From Massilia varians (GTDB taxonomy: Bacteria > Pseudomonadota > Gammaproteobacteria > Burkholderiales > Burkholderiaceae_D), in contig NZ_AP026966.1 of assembly GCF_027923905.1 (NCBI RefSeq), positions 2,977,001 to 3,041,000 on the forward strand: a DNA stretch of 64,000 nt. The letters are read 5' to 3'. Shown in pieces: positions 25,862 to 34,206 of the stretch. Every line of letters starts with the position of its first letter. The first letter of the stretch is position 1. The notes beneath the pieces were generated by a model. It searched no databases. It was not told the DNA's origin and saw only the letters and a program-made list of their open reading frames with translations. The translations under genes and the position numbers were made by a program.

Positions 25862-27253
25862 ATGAGTTCTCGTCGAGATTTCTTCACTGGCGCAGCCGCC
25901 CTGGTCGGCGCCGGACTGGTCAGCCGCGCCGGCGCGGCCACGCTCCCGGAAGCCCCGATCATGACCAGCGCGGCCACGCAGCCGCCTCCGCCGCCGCCGA
26001 ACGGCCGACCGTACAATCCGGTCGTCACCCTGAACGGCTGGTCGCTGCCCTGGCGCATGAACAATGGCGTCAAGGAGTTCCTCCTGATCGCCGAACCGGT
26101 GGTGCGCGAGATCGCGCCTGGCATGAAGGCCAACCTGTGGGGCTACAACGGCCAGAGCCCGGGGCCGACCATCGAGGTGGTGGAAGGCGACCGCGTGCGC
26201 ATCTTCGTCACCAACAAACTGCCGGAGCACACCAGCATCCACTGGCATGGCCAGCGCCTGCCCAACGGCATGGACGGCGTCAAGGGCCTGACCCAGCCGG
26301 GCATCCAGCCGGGCAAGACCTTCGTCTACGAATTCGTCGCTCGCCGTCCGGGCACCTTCATGTACCACCCGCACGCCGATGAAATGGTGCAGATGGCGAT
26401 GGGCATGATGGGCTTCTGGGTCACGCACCCGAAGAATCCGGCCCATCACAAGGTTGATCGCGATTTCGTATTCCTGCTGAACGCCTACGACATCGAGCCG
26501 GGCAGCTACACCCCGCGGGTCAACGAAATGCTCGATTTCAATATCTGGACCTTTAACAGCCGCGTTTTCCCGGGCATCGATACCATGAACGTGCGCCAAG
26601 GCGACCGCGTGCGCATCCGCACCGGCAACCTGACGATGACGAACCACCCAATCCACCTGCACGGACACGAGTTCGAGGTTACGGGCACCGATGGCGGATG
26701 GACCCGGCCCGAGTCGCGCTGGCCGGAGGTCACGACCGACATCGCCGTTGGCCAGATGCGTGCTATCGAGTTCATCGCGGACGAGCCGGGCGACTGGGCC
26801 TTCCACTGCCACAAGTCGCACCACACGATGAACGCGATGGGACATGACGTGCCAACCCTCATCGGCGTCGACCACCGCGGCGTCGCCGAGAAGATCACCA
26901 AGCTCGTGCCGGACTACATGGTCATGGGCGAGAAAGGCGGCTCGATGGGCGACATGGAGATGCCGCTCCCGGAAAACACGCTGCCGATGATGACGGGCCA
27001 GGGCCCATTCGGCGGCGTCGAGATGGGAGGCATGTTCACCGTGCTCAAGGTACGCAAGGACCAGAAGCCGGGTGACTACATAGATCCGGGCTGGTACAAG
27101 CATCCTGCCGGCACTGTCGCCTACGAGTGGAAAGGCGAGCCTCCGGCTGCGGTGCGCAGCCAGGGCGCTGGCGGCCAGGCGATGCCGGCTGCAAAGCCTG
27201 CGGACATCGAGGTAACCGTTCGTAAGCCGACTAGCCACCAGGGCCATCACTGA
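25862..27253 (+). CDS. Periplasmic multicopper oxidase
   Basis: 463 residues. Twin-arginine signal (MSSRRDFFTGAAALVGAGLV) fits export of a folded copper protein. Copper ligands are all present: HWHG (127-130), HPH (169-171), HPIHLHGHEF (262-271) and HCHKSHH with a downstream Met/His (315-328). This is a two-domain, short copper oxidase rather than the 600-residue CopA type. It presumably oxidises Cu(I) to the less toxic Cu(II) in the periplasm. A Met/Gly-rich stretch near 355-400 (MGDMEMPLPENTLPMMTG) resembles the methionine-rich copper-binding inserts of CueO. AAGGA precedes the start. Its place in the copper operon supports the role. Confidence 0.93.
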   Translation: MSSRRDFFTGAAALVGAGLVSRAGAATLPEAPIMTSAATQPPPPPPNGRPYNPVVTLNGWSLPWRMNNGVKEFLLIAEPVVREIAPGMKANLWGYNGQSPGPTIEVVEGDRVRIFVTNKLPEHTSIHWHGQRLPNGMDGVKGLTQPGIQPGKTFVYEFVARRPGTFMYHPHADEMVQMAMGMMGFWVTHPKNPAHHKVDRDFVFLLNAYDIEPGSYTPRVNEMLDFNIWTFNSRVFPGIDTMNVRQGDRVRIRTGNLTMTNHPIHLHGHEFEVTGTDGGWTRPESRWPEVTTDIAVGQMRAIEFIADEPGDWAFHCHKSHHTMNAMGHDVPTLIGVDHRGVAEKITKLVPDYMVMGEKGGSMGDMEMPLPENTLPMMTGQGPFGGVEMGGMFTVLKVRKDQKPGDYIDPGWYKHPAGTVAYEWKGEPPAAVRSQGAGGQAMPAAKPADIEVTVRKPTSHQGHH

Positions 27254-27293
27254 ATAAAGTACGACCTCAACCAGAGTACGAAAGGAGTCTCTA

Positions 27294-27734
27294 ATGAACC
27301 GTTTATTACGTCAGGCCGGACTCGCCACTGCCTTGTGCGCACCCATGTTTGCAATGGCGACCGCTCCGGTCATCGAGGTCTTCAAGAGCGAATCCTGCGG
27401 CTGCTGCGCGGCCTGGGTGGATCACCTGAAGGCCAATGGCTTCGCGCCCAAAGTGTCGAACGTCGCCAATCCGTCGGATTACCGCGAACGGGGTGGCATC
27501 CCCAACGAGCTTGGCTCGTGCCATACCGCGATGGTACAAGGCTACGCGATCGAAGGACACGTGCCGGCGAGCGACATCAGGCGGCTACTGGTCGAACAGC
27601 CGAAGGCAAAGGGACTGGCTGTGCCGGCCATGCCGCTCGGCTCCCCCGGCATGGAAGGCCCGCGCAAGGATCCGTTCGACGTCCTGCTTGTACAGGCGGA
27701 TGGCAAGACCAAGGTTTTTAAGCACTACAAATAA
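27294..27734 (+). CDS. DUF411 metal-binding protein
   Basis: 146 residues. Signal peptide (MNRLLRQAGLATALCAPMFA), then the DUF411 domain: a thioredoxin-like start VIEVFKSESCGCCAAWVDHL with a CGCC motif, later SCHTAMVQGYAIEGHVP. DUF411 proteins are small periplasmic proteins found in copper, silver and mercury resistance clusters and are presumed to bind Cu(I) through the Cys motif. GAAAGGAG precedes the ATG. The gene sits 40 nt after the multicopper oxidase and 32 nt before the CusF-like gene, so it is probably in the same operon. Confidence 0.9.
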   Translation: MNRLLRQAGLATALCAPMFAMATAPVIEVFKSESCGCCAAWVDHLKANGFAPKVSNVANPSDYRERGGIPNELGSCHTAMVQGYAIEGHVPASDIRRLLVEQPKAKGLAVPAMPLGSPGMEGPRKDPFDVLLVQADGKTKVFKHYK

Positions 27735-27766
27735 ACTCTCTTTCTTCACCACTGAAAGGAATGAAC

Positions 27767-28132
27767 ATGAACGCTTGCTCGAAATTCACTCTCGCTATTA
27801 CCCTGGCTGCCGCAGCTTCCGTTGCCGCCGCCCAGAACGGCGCCCACAGCGGCCATGGCGCCCATGACGCCCATGACGCCCATGCTGGCCACGCCGCACC
27901 GGCGACTGCCGAACTGACCGACGGCGAAGTCAAGAAGATCGACAAGGAGGCCGGCAAGATCACGCTGCGCCATGGCGAACTCAAGAACCTCAACATGCCG
28001 GCAATGACCATGGTATTCCGCGTCAAGGATTCGGCCATGCTCGGCCAGGCAAAGGCTGGCGACAAGGTCAAGTTCGCAGCTGACCGCGTCAACAACGCAG
28101 TCACGATCGTCCAGCTCGAGGTGGCCCGGTAA
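27767..28132 (+). CDS. CusF-like periplasmic copper-binding protein
   Basis: 121 residues from the second ATG (27767), which has AGGA 7 nt upstream; the ATG at 27761 is too close. Signal peptide ends at AAA, then a His-rich stretch (HSGHGAHDAHDAHAGH). A CusF-type small beta-barrel follows, with NMPAMTMVFRV holding the Met pair that binds Cu(I). The Trp of classical CusF is absent (Asn at that place). It would carry periplasmic copper to an exporter. Last gene of the copper operon; a hairpin terminator follows. Confidence 0.87.
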   Translation: MNACSKFTLAITLAAAASVAAAQNGAHSGHGAHDAHDAHAGHAAPATAELTDGEVKKIDKEAGKITLRHGELKNLNMPAMTMVFRVKDSAMLGQAKAGDKVKFAADRVNNAVTIVQLEVAR

Positions 28133-28150
28133 ACCCAGCACCCATGAACC

Positions 28151-28188
28151 GGGCTCGGTATGCCTGATCGCGTTATTCGAGCCCTTTT
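28151..28188. terminator. Hairpin terminator between convergent copper genes
   Basis: GGGCTCG (28151-28157) pairs with CGAGCCC (28178-28184), followed by TTTT. It lies between the end of the CusF-like gene and the end of the convergent PepSY-reductase gene. The 20-nt loop is long, so efficiency is uncertain. Confidence 0.55.
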
Positions 28189-28193
28189 GAAGT

Positions 28194-29995
28194 TCAGATT
28201 TTGAAATCGTCGTAGGCGATGTCAGCCTCCGCGACTCCAAGACTGCGTAGCATTGCCCGGGTACTCGACAGCATCGCCGGCGGGCCGCAGACGTAGAACT
28301 CGAGCGATCCAATGTCCTGGTGCCTGCGAAGCAGGCCCTCCAGCACGGCCTCATGTACCAGCCCCGCGGGCGCGCCGTTCTCCGCTTTTTCCTCAGACAG
28401 TACCAGGTGCCAGTGGAAGTTTGGGTGCCCCGATGCAAATGCCCGCATTTCGTCCACATAAGGAGCATCGCGCCGGGTGCGCGCCCCATACCAGAAGTGC
28501 AGCTGCTCGGTCGCTCCCTTTAGCAGCAGCTCATGGATCATTACACGCAATGGCGCCATCCCGGCGCCGCCGCCGATGAACACCTTCTCGCGCGATCCCG
28601 GCTTCAGCGCAAAGTCGCCGAACGGCCCGCTGAAGCCAAGCTCGTTGCCCACCTTGAGGGTGTACATGTAGCCTGATCCCCGTCCCGGCCGTTCCCCCGG
28701 CATGAAGCGGACCAGGAAGGTCAACTGCGAGCCGGCGCACTCCATGGGAATCGATATCGAGTACGACCTTCGAACGGGCGCATCGTTGGCAAGCGCCGAC
28801 AGCGAACCTGCGGCGCGCCAGTCCTGCTGATGGTCGCCAGGGACATCTAGGTGGCTGGGATCACGCACATACGCGGGAACGTGGATCTGGACATAGGCGC
28901 CTGGCCGGCATTTCACCTGTCTGTCCGGACGCACCGTGATCTCTCGAAGGAACGGCGTAAGCGGCTTGACGCCGGTGACCACGCCAACCCGCTCGGCAGA
29001 GGATGCAAGGGCATTCTCGACGTCGATATCGGTACTGCGCGTCACCGGAAGGTTGCAGGCCAACCTGTATCCCGCCGCGAGCTTCTGTGGCGCCAGCAGC
29101 GCGCGGTCGGCGCCGGTAGGTTCGGGCGCGCGGCCAAGGCATCTCACCTCGCACAGTCCGCAGCTTCGGCCTCCGCCGCAGTTCGACGGCAACTGCAGGC
29201 CCGAGTGGGCGAGCGCCTGAAACACGGTCTCGCCCTGGAGTGCTTCCACCGCGCGCAGGGGCGTTCCGTTTCCCTCCACCAGATTGACGCTACGGCACCG
29301 GCGACAGCGGCTCGGCACAAATTCTGCGAGCCGGAGACTGGAGAACAGCAGCCAGACTCCAGTCAGTGCCATCCACAGTCCGCCGATCGCATTGGAGATT
29401 AGCAAGGGATTGTTGAAATTGGTCCGCTCGCTATAGTCCATGATGTGGAGCATCCAGAACAGGTCGAACAGGCGCCAGGTACTGTTCCTGTGTTCGAGCA
29501 CCACCCCCGACCGGCTGGAGACATAGATCGATGTTTCGTCCGGATCGTCGAAGTCGACGCGCCAGACAGGCTCCTTGTGTGCACGTGCCTCGAGCGTGAA
29601 GTTCAGCAGGCGCGGTGTGCCGGCTTTGCCGGTTCCCGAATAGGACTTGTGGGCAATCTCCGCAGCCAGGCTGGCGTCCACCGCGACCGCTTCCCCGTCC
29701 GATGCGCCGACCAGCCAGCTGCGCTTGTTGTTCTGCAGCCGATAAAGGGGCCGGTCGAGCAGCTAGCCGGAAGTAATTGCCATGACGTTTTCCCGGCTGG
29801 CCGCAAGCACGTCGTCCGTGCTACGCACGTCGAGGGGCCATGCGGGCGCCGCCGGCGGCTTGATGCGGAATTCGCGTCCCTGCACCTTGGTCGCGTCGAG
29901 CAGGCTCATGACAACGCCGCTCGACATCCACAACAGGAACTGGATCGCCAGGATCACCCCACCCACTTGTGCAGGCGTCTCATCCATTGGCTCAT
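28194..29995 (-). pseudogene. PepSY / NqrF-like flavoprotein reductase, broken by frameshift and amber stop
   Basis: The gene begins MSQWMRRLHKWVG at 29995 (ATGA overlap with the upstream PepSY gene). One lost base near 29955 moves it to the frame GVILAIQFLLWMSSGVVMS, which continues to VMAITSG and an amber stop at 29763-29765. It resumes without a break as LLDRPLYRLQNNKRSWLVGA, then 495 residues from 29681. The rest is a PepSY membrane part (LFDLFWMLHIMDY), a [2Fe-2S] ferredoxin motif (SNCGGGRSCGLCEVRC) and a ferredoxin-reductase FAD/NAD module (RRSYSISIP, GGGAGMAPLR, YVCGPPAML). The intact protein would be a membrane oxidoreductase that moves electrons from NADH to a periplasmic acceptor, as in copper or iron reduction. 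The long 3' part might still be translated from an internal GTG. Confidence 0.82.
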
Positions 29996-30684
29996 GCCTG
30001 TTTCCTCCGTTTGAAGCTGTAGAAGAGCAGCCATGCCCCGCCAAGGGTGAACAGCAAGCCGGTGATCGACGCCGTGCGCAGCAGCGTGTTGTTCACGTTC
30101 TCGCGTTCCTCGTAGTCCATGATGTGGAACATCCACAGGAAATCGAACCACCGCCAGAGTTCGTGGTGCCGCGCCACCAAATCGCCGCTGTGAGGCGAAA
30201 AATAGAGCGTCGTCTCACCCGGCTCGTCGTAATGGACGGCCCACAGCGGCACCGGCCGTGACGCGACTTCCTAAGGAGCCTTTGTCACCCATTCGACACC
30301 CTTGATGCTGCCCTCCCCCACGTAGGCCACATCGGCCAGGGCAATGATCTTGTCGCGATCGAGTGGGCTGATCTTCTCTCCACTCGTGGCGTCCACCAGG
30401 CTTGTTTGCTGCCCCTGCTGGATCTCGTAGACCTCCTTGCCCAGCAGGTTTTTCATGCGAACGGCAGTGATGCCCGGATAGGTCTCATGCAGGCGAGCCT
30501 GGGTGACGCGGGTAGCGGAGGGCTTGAGCGGTACGGTCGGGACGTGGGCCAGGTGGTCGCCGTGAATGACCTCCAGCGGAACGACGACCATATAAAGGCC
30601 ACTGATCATCCAGAGTAGTGCCTGCACGCCGATGACAAGTCCAATCCATTTGTGGGCGCGTCGCACCCAGAAGGCTAATTGCAT
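29992..30684 (-). pseudogene. PepSY-domain membrane protein interrupted by an amber stop
   Basis: Frame from ATG 30684 (MQLAFWVRRAHKWIGLVIGV) through a membrane helix and PepSY domain to EWVTKAP, then TAG at 30271-30273. The same frame continues EVASRPVPLWAVHYDEPGET, a second helix region (WFDFLWMFHIMDYEER) and a basic end. It closes with TGA overlapping the ATG of the next PepSY gene. A single base change (for example CAG or AAG to TAG) explains the break. PepSY-TM proteins of this size are often linked to siderophore or copper reduction. Start 30684 is chosen over a GTG at 30711 because it fits family length. Confidence 0.78.
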
Positions 30685-30859
30685 AGTTGTTGTAATGATG
30701 AAGTTACCCACTCAGCCCGGCGGCCCGGTGCGAAGCATACATGCTTGCAGGCTCCTTGGCATCATTGGTCAGCCACACAACCAATGCCGGAACAGAAGCT
30801 TGGACCCGCCACGTAATATGGTTAGAATGGCAGGGACCGCCGTTACCCACCTAAACCCG

Positions 30860-31240
30860 ATGCGACGCTCCTTGCCGGAACTGTTCAGATTCATTGCACT
30901 GCTCCTCGTCATGACCCTCATGACGTCGGGCATGGCGATGGCATCCTATGTGTGTCCGGAGCTGGTCGGCAAGCCGGCACCCATGCAGATGATGGACGGC
31001 GAGCCCTGCGCCGGCATGGATATGGAACGTCCCGTCCATTGCGCCGAATTCTCGGCCGACACCAAGGCTTCGGTCGATCACCATCATCCGGTTCCCGCGC
31101 TGACCCTTCTGTCTCCCGCAAGCCTGGTTCGTATCGTCGCGCCTGTCTCGGCGCTCGCGATCGTCCCGCCCTGGACCGGCGACCTTCCTGAGCCGGGCGC
31201 CGGCCCGCCCTACCTGCGAACCCTGCGCATCCGAGTCTGA
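30860..31240 (+). CDS. Small secreted protein upstream of cusCBA
   Basis: 126 residues. It begins MRRSLPELFRFIALLLVMTL, a signal peptide or anchor, ending near MAMA. The mature part has two Cys, several Met and a His stretch (CAGMDMERPVHC, DHHHP), then a hydrophobic segment. It resembles the small secreted proteins (such as CopL- or CzcI-like) that precede metal efflux operons and may tune their expression. No Shine-Dalgarno sequence is obvious; an ATG at 30818 in the same frame is possible. It is divergent from the broken PepSY genes and 63 nt before cusC. Confidence 0.6.
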   Translation: MRRSLPELFRFIALLLVMTLMTSGMAMASYVCPELVGKPAPMQMMDGEPCAGMDMERPVHCAEFSADTKASVDHHHPVPALTLLSPASLVRIVAPVSALAIVPPWTGDLPEPGAGPPYLRTLRIRV

Positions 31241-31303
31241 TCACCTCCCATTTGGCATGTGCCCGGCGAGCCGCCGGCGCTCGTTTTCATTTGCGGAGGA
31301 TGT

Positions 31304-32620
31304 ATGTATTCTATTTTCACGTCACGTCATGAGGTGCCGGCCAGGCCTGCACGCTCCGGTCACGCCCTGATCGTGGCCTTATTTTTGTTTGCTTCCGTGG
31401 GCGCGTCAGCCGCGCCGGATCGGCTCACCCTGAACGAAGCCTTGCGGCTTGCAACGTCCGTATCGGCATCTGCAAAAGCGGCGCGAGTCTCGGTCGCGGC
31501 CAGCGAGCATGCTGCCGCGCGCGCAGGCCAGCTGCCCGATCCCACCCTGAAATTGGGCATCGATAACCTGCCCGTAACGGGCCCCGAGCGCTTCCGTCCC
31601 AATGCCGATTTCATGACGATGCGCAGGATCGGCATCGAACAGCAGTGGATTTCCCGCGACAAGCGGCAGGCCAGGTCGGAGCTGGCACGCCGTTCAGTCG
31701 AGGCCGTCGAGGCGGCCCGGCTGGACAAGCTTGCGAATATCCGGGTCGAGACCGCGAAAGCCTGGCTGACCGTGCTGTACAAGCAGCGCGCACTCGGCCT
31801 GTCCAGCTCTATTGCACGGGAAATGGCAAGCGAGCTTTCCGCCCTCCAGGCGGCGCATCGCGGGGCCAAGGCCTCCGCCAGCGACGTGCTGCAGGCAAGG
31901 AACGAACTGCTGCTCAGCGGCGACGGCGTCGATGCGGCCGAGCAGGACCTGCAGACCGCGCTCCTCCAGCTGCGCCGTTGGATCCGCACCGAAACCAAAG
32001 CCGTGTCCGATGAGGCGCCGAACCTCGAGATAGCGGTGAACCGCTTCGCCATGCCGAACCTGGAGCGGAATCACCCGGCCATCCTCAGCGCGCGCCGTGC
32101 CGTCGACCTGGCCGATGCCGACGCCGGCGCGGCCGTACACGAGAGCCGTCCCGACTGGTCGTTCGAAGCCGGCTTCGCCCAGCGCAGCAGCCAGTATTCG
32201 AACATGGTCTCGTTCGGCGTCAGCATCCCCTTGACAGTCAATCGAACGCAGCGCCAGGATCGCGAGATCGCGGAGAAGGCCGAACTGGGCACGCGGGCAA
32301 GGCTGGAGTACGAGGAAGCGCTGCTTGAGACACAATCGTTGACCGAGGCCCAGTTGGGGCAGCTCGACAGTCTGAATCGCCGCATCGCGCGGCTCCAGAA
32401 GGAATTGCTGCCGACTGCGACCCAGCAGGTCGAGATCGCACTGGCCGATTATCGCGGCGGAACCGGAACACTGACCGCGGTATTCAGGGCCAGGCGTGCC
32501 GCCCTTGAGCGCAGGCTGCAGGTCAATGCGCTCGAACTGGAGGCGGGGATGAGTTGGGCGGAACTGGAGCTGCGCCTGATCCCACCGGACATGGCAAGTG
32601 CAGGGAGGGTCGGCCAATGA
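31304..32620 (+). CDS. cusC: Outer-membrane efflux channel, CusC-like (TolC family)
   Basis: 438 residues from the ATG at 31304, which has GGAGG at the right distance; the in-frame start at 31259 is unlikely. Signal peptide ends ASA. Two TolC-type helical repeats follow (NEALRLATSVSASAKAARVS, HESRPDWSFEAGFAQRSSQY). There is no lipobox. The product would form the outer-membrane part of a Cu(I)/Ag(I) tripartite pump. The stop overlaps the ATG of the adaptor gene (ATGA), and the pump gene overlaps in turn, so cusC, cusB and cusA form one tightly coupled operon. No two-component regulator is adjacent. Confidence 0.9.
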   Translation: MYSIFTSRHEVPARPARSGHALIVALFLFASVGASAAPDRLTLNEALRLATSVSASAKAARVSVAASEHAAARAGQLPDPTLKLGIDNLPVTGPERFRPNADFMTMRRIGIEQQWISRDKRQARSELARRSVEAVEAARLDKLANIRVETAKAWLTVLYKQRALGLSSSIAREMASELSALQAAHRGAKASASDVLQARNELLLSGDGVDAAEQDLQTALLQLRRWIRTETKAVSDEAPNLEIAVNRFAMPNLERNHPAILSARRAVDLADADAGAAVHESRPDWSFEAGFAQRSSQYSNMVSFGVSIPLTVNRTQRQDREIAEKAELGTRARLEYEEALLETQSLTEAQLGQLDSLNRRIARLQKELLPTATQQVEIALADYRGGTGTLTAVFRARRAALERRLQVNALELEAGMSWAELELRLIPPDMASAGRVGQ

Positions 32621-34206
32621 AACGCTCCCATATAACGAGAATTCTCCTCCTCACCTTTGCGGGTGGCTTGATCGGCTATGGTGGCTACTGGCTGGGCGTG
32701 AACAAGCCTGTACGCACCTCAGGCGAACACGCTGGCCACAATGCGCCCGCCGCTGCCCCGTCGGATTCGGGCAAGCGCGTCCTGTATTGGCACGACCCGA
32801 TGGTCCCCGGCAAACGCTTCGACAAGCCAGGCAAGAGCCCGTTCATGGATATGCAGCTGGTCCCGGTGTATGCCGACGAGGGCGAGACGGCCGGGGTCCG
32901 AATCGCGCCGACGCTCCAGCAGAACCTCGGCATTCGCTTCGCTACAGTGCGGCGCGAGGAAGTCGCCGACTCGCTCGACCTGGTGGGGACCACCCAGTTC
33001 GATACCAGCCGCGAGGAGGTGATCCAGAGCCGTACTGCCGGCTACATCGACAGGCTCCACGTCCGCGCACCACTCCAGCAGGTCAAACGCGGCCAGTCCG
33101 TTGCCTCGGTGTTCGTCCCGGAATGGATTGCGCCACAGGAGGAATACCTCGCGCTCAAGCGCGGAGGCGACGCAGCCCTTGCTACTGCTGCACGCCAGCG
33201 CATGCGCGCACTCTCGATCCCCGACTCCCTTGTCACGGAGCTGGAGCGTACCGGACGTATGCAGACGCACCAGCTACTCACCTCCCCCGTTTCCGGGATC
33301 GTCAGCGAACTCGGGGTGCGCGAAGGGGCCCAGGTCACACCCGGCATGACGATCGCCAAGGTGATCGGCTTGCAGACTGTCTGGTTGCTTGCGGAGGTGC
33401 CGGAAGCCCTGATCGGCTCCGCGCGAGCCGGCATGCGGGTGAGCGCGACGGCGGACGGCGAAGCCAGGCGCACCCATGAAGGCAAGGTGAGGGAAATCTT
33501 GCCTGGCGTGAATGCCGCGACCCGGACCGCCCAGGCCCGTATTGAACTGGACAACCGCGACGCATCGCTGATGCCTGGCATGCTGATGCGCGTCCGGCTT
33601 AGCGCTGCGGTAGCGAAGCCCCGCTTGATAGTGCCGACCGAAGCAGTGATCGCGTCGGGTACTCGCTCCACCGTACTGGTCGCACAGGGCGACCGGCTGC
33701 GTCCTGTGGTCGTTACAACCGGTCGCGAGATCGGTGACGCCACCGAGATTCTCAGCGGTCTGGAAGAAGGCCAGAAAGTCGTCGCCTCGGGCCAGTTCCT
33801 GATCGATTCCGAAGCAAACCTGAAATCGGTCTTGCCCAAATTTGCGGGTGAGGCACCGGCGGCACGCGCCGATGGCGGCATTGGCCAGGCGCCTGCAGCC
33901 GACCGCATGGACGCGATGAAGAAACCGCCCGCCGCTCCTGCACGGGCGCAGAAGCCAGGCAAGGCCACTGCAACCGTGCACACGGCGGTTGGCAAGGTGG
34001 AGGAGGTTTCGGCTGATGCCATCACGCTGTCGCACGGACCTGTCGCTACACTGCAATGGCCGCCCATGACGATGGATTTCATGAAGCCCGCGCCTGATGC
34101 GTTCAAGGATATCAAGGCCGGCCAGACCGTCGAATTCGACTTCATCGAGGGAGCCGATGGCTACCTGCTCAAGCGGGTCGTGGTAACGAAGGGCGGCAAG
34201 CAATGA
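32617..34206 (+). CDS. cusB: CusB-like RND adaptor with fused CusF domain
   Basis: 529 residues from the ATG overlapping the cusC stop. N-terminal membrane helix ([19 protein letters not shown]), then a heavy-metal-binding segment ([20 protein letters not shown] with MDMQLVPVY). The usual barrel-sandwich, hairpin and beta-barrel domains of membrane fusion proteins follow. After a Pro/Ala-rich linker the last 75 or so residues form a CusF domain with the Cu(I)-binding Trp and two Met ([10 protein letters not shown]). In Escherichia coli CusF is a separate chaperone, so this is a fusion. It links the pump CusA to the channel CusC and hands copper to the pump. Its stop overlaps the cusA start. 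Confidence 0.93.
   Translation: MKRSHITRILLLTFAGGLIGYGGYWLGVNKPVRTSGEHAGHNAPAAAPSDSGKRVLYWHDPMVPGKRFDKPGKSPFMDMQLVPVYADEGETAGVRIAPTLQQNLGIRFATVRREEVADSLDLVGTTQFDTSREEVIQSRTAGYIDRLHVRAPLQQVKRGQSVASVFVPEWIAPQEEYLALKRGGDAALATAARQRMRALSIPDSLVTELERTGRMQTHQLLTSPVSGIVSELGVREGAQVTPGMTIAKVIGLQTVWLLAEVPEALIGSARAGMRVSATADGEARRTHEGKVREILPGVNAATRTAQARIELDNRDASLMPGMLMRVRLSAAVAKPRLIVPTEAVIASGTRSTVLVAQGDRLRPVVVTTGREIGDATEILSGLEEGQKVVASGQFLIDSEANLKSVLPKFAGEAPAARADGGIGQAPAADRMDAMKKPPAAPARAQKPGKATATVHTAVGKVEEVSADAITLSHGPVATLQWPPMTMDFMKPAPDAFKDIKAGQTVEFDFIEGADGYLLKRVVVTKGGKQ

Noticed and set aside
25856..27250. Minus-strand 464-codon frame opposite the multicopper oxidase
   Set aside because: Shadow of the oxidase gene; His/Arg/Val-rich composition is typical of antisense frames and no family match is seen.
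33042..34145. Minus-strand 367-codon frame opposite cusB
   Set aside because: Antisense shadow of the adaptor gene; no domain.
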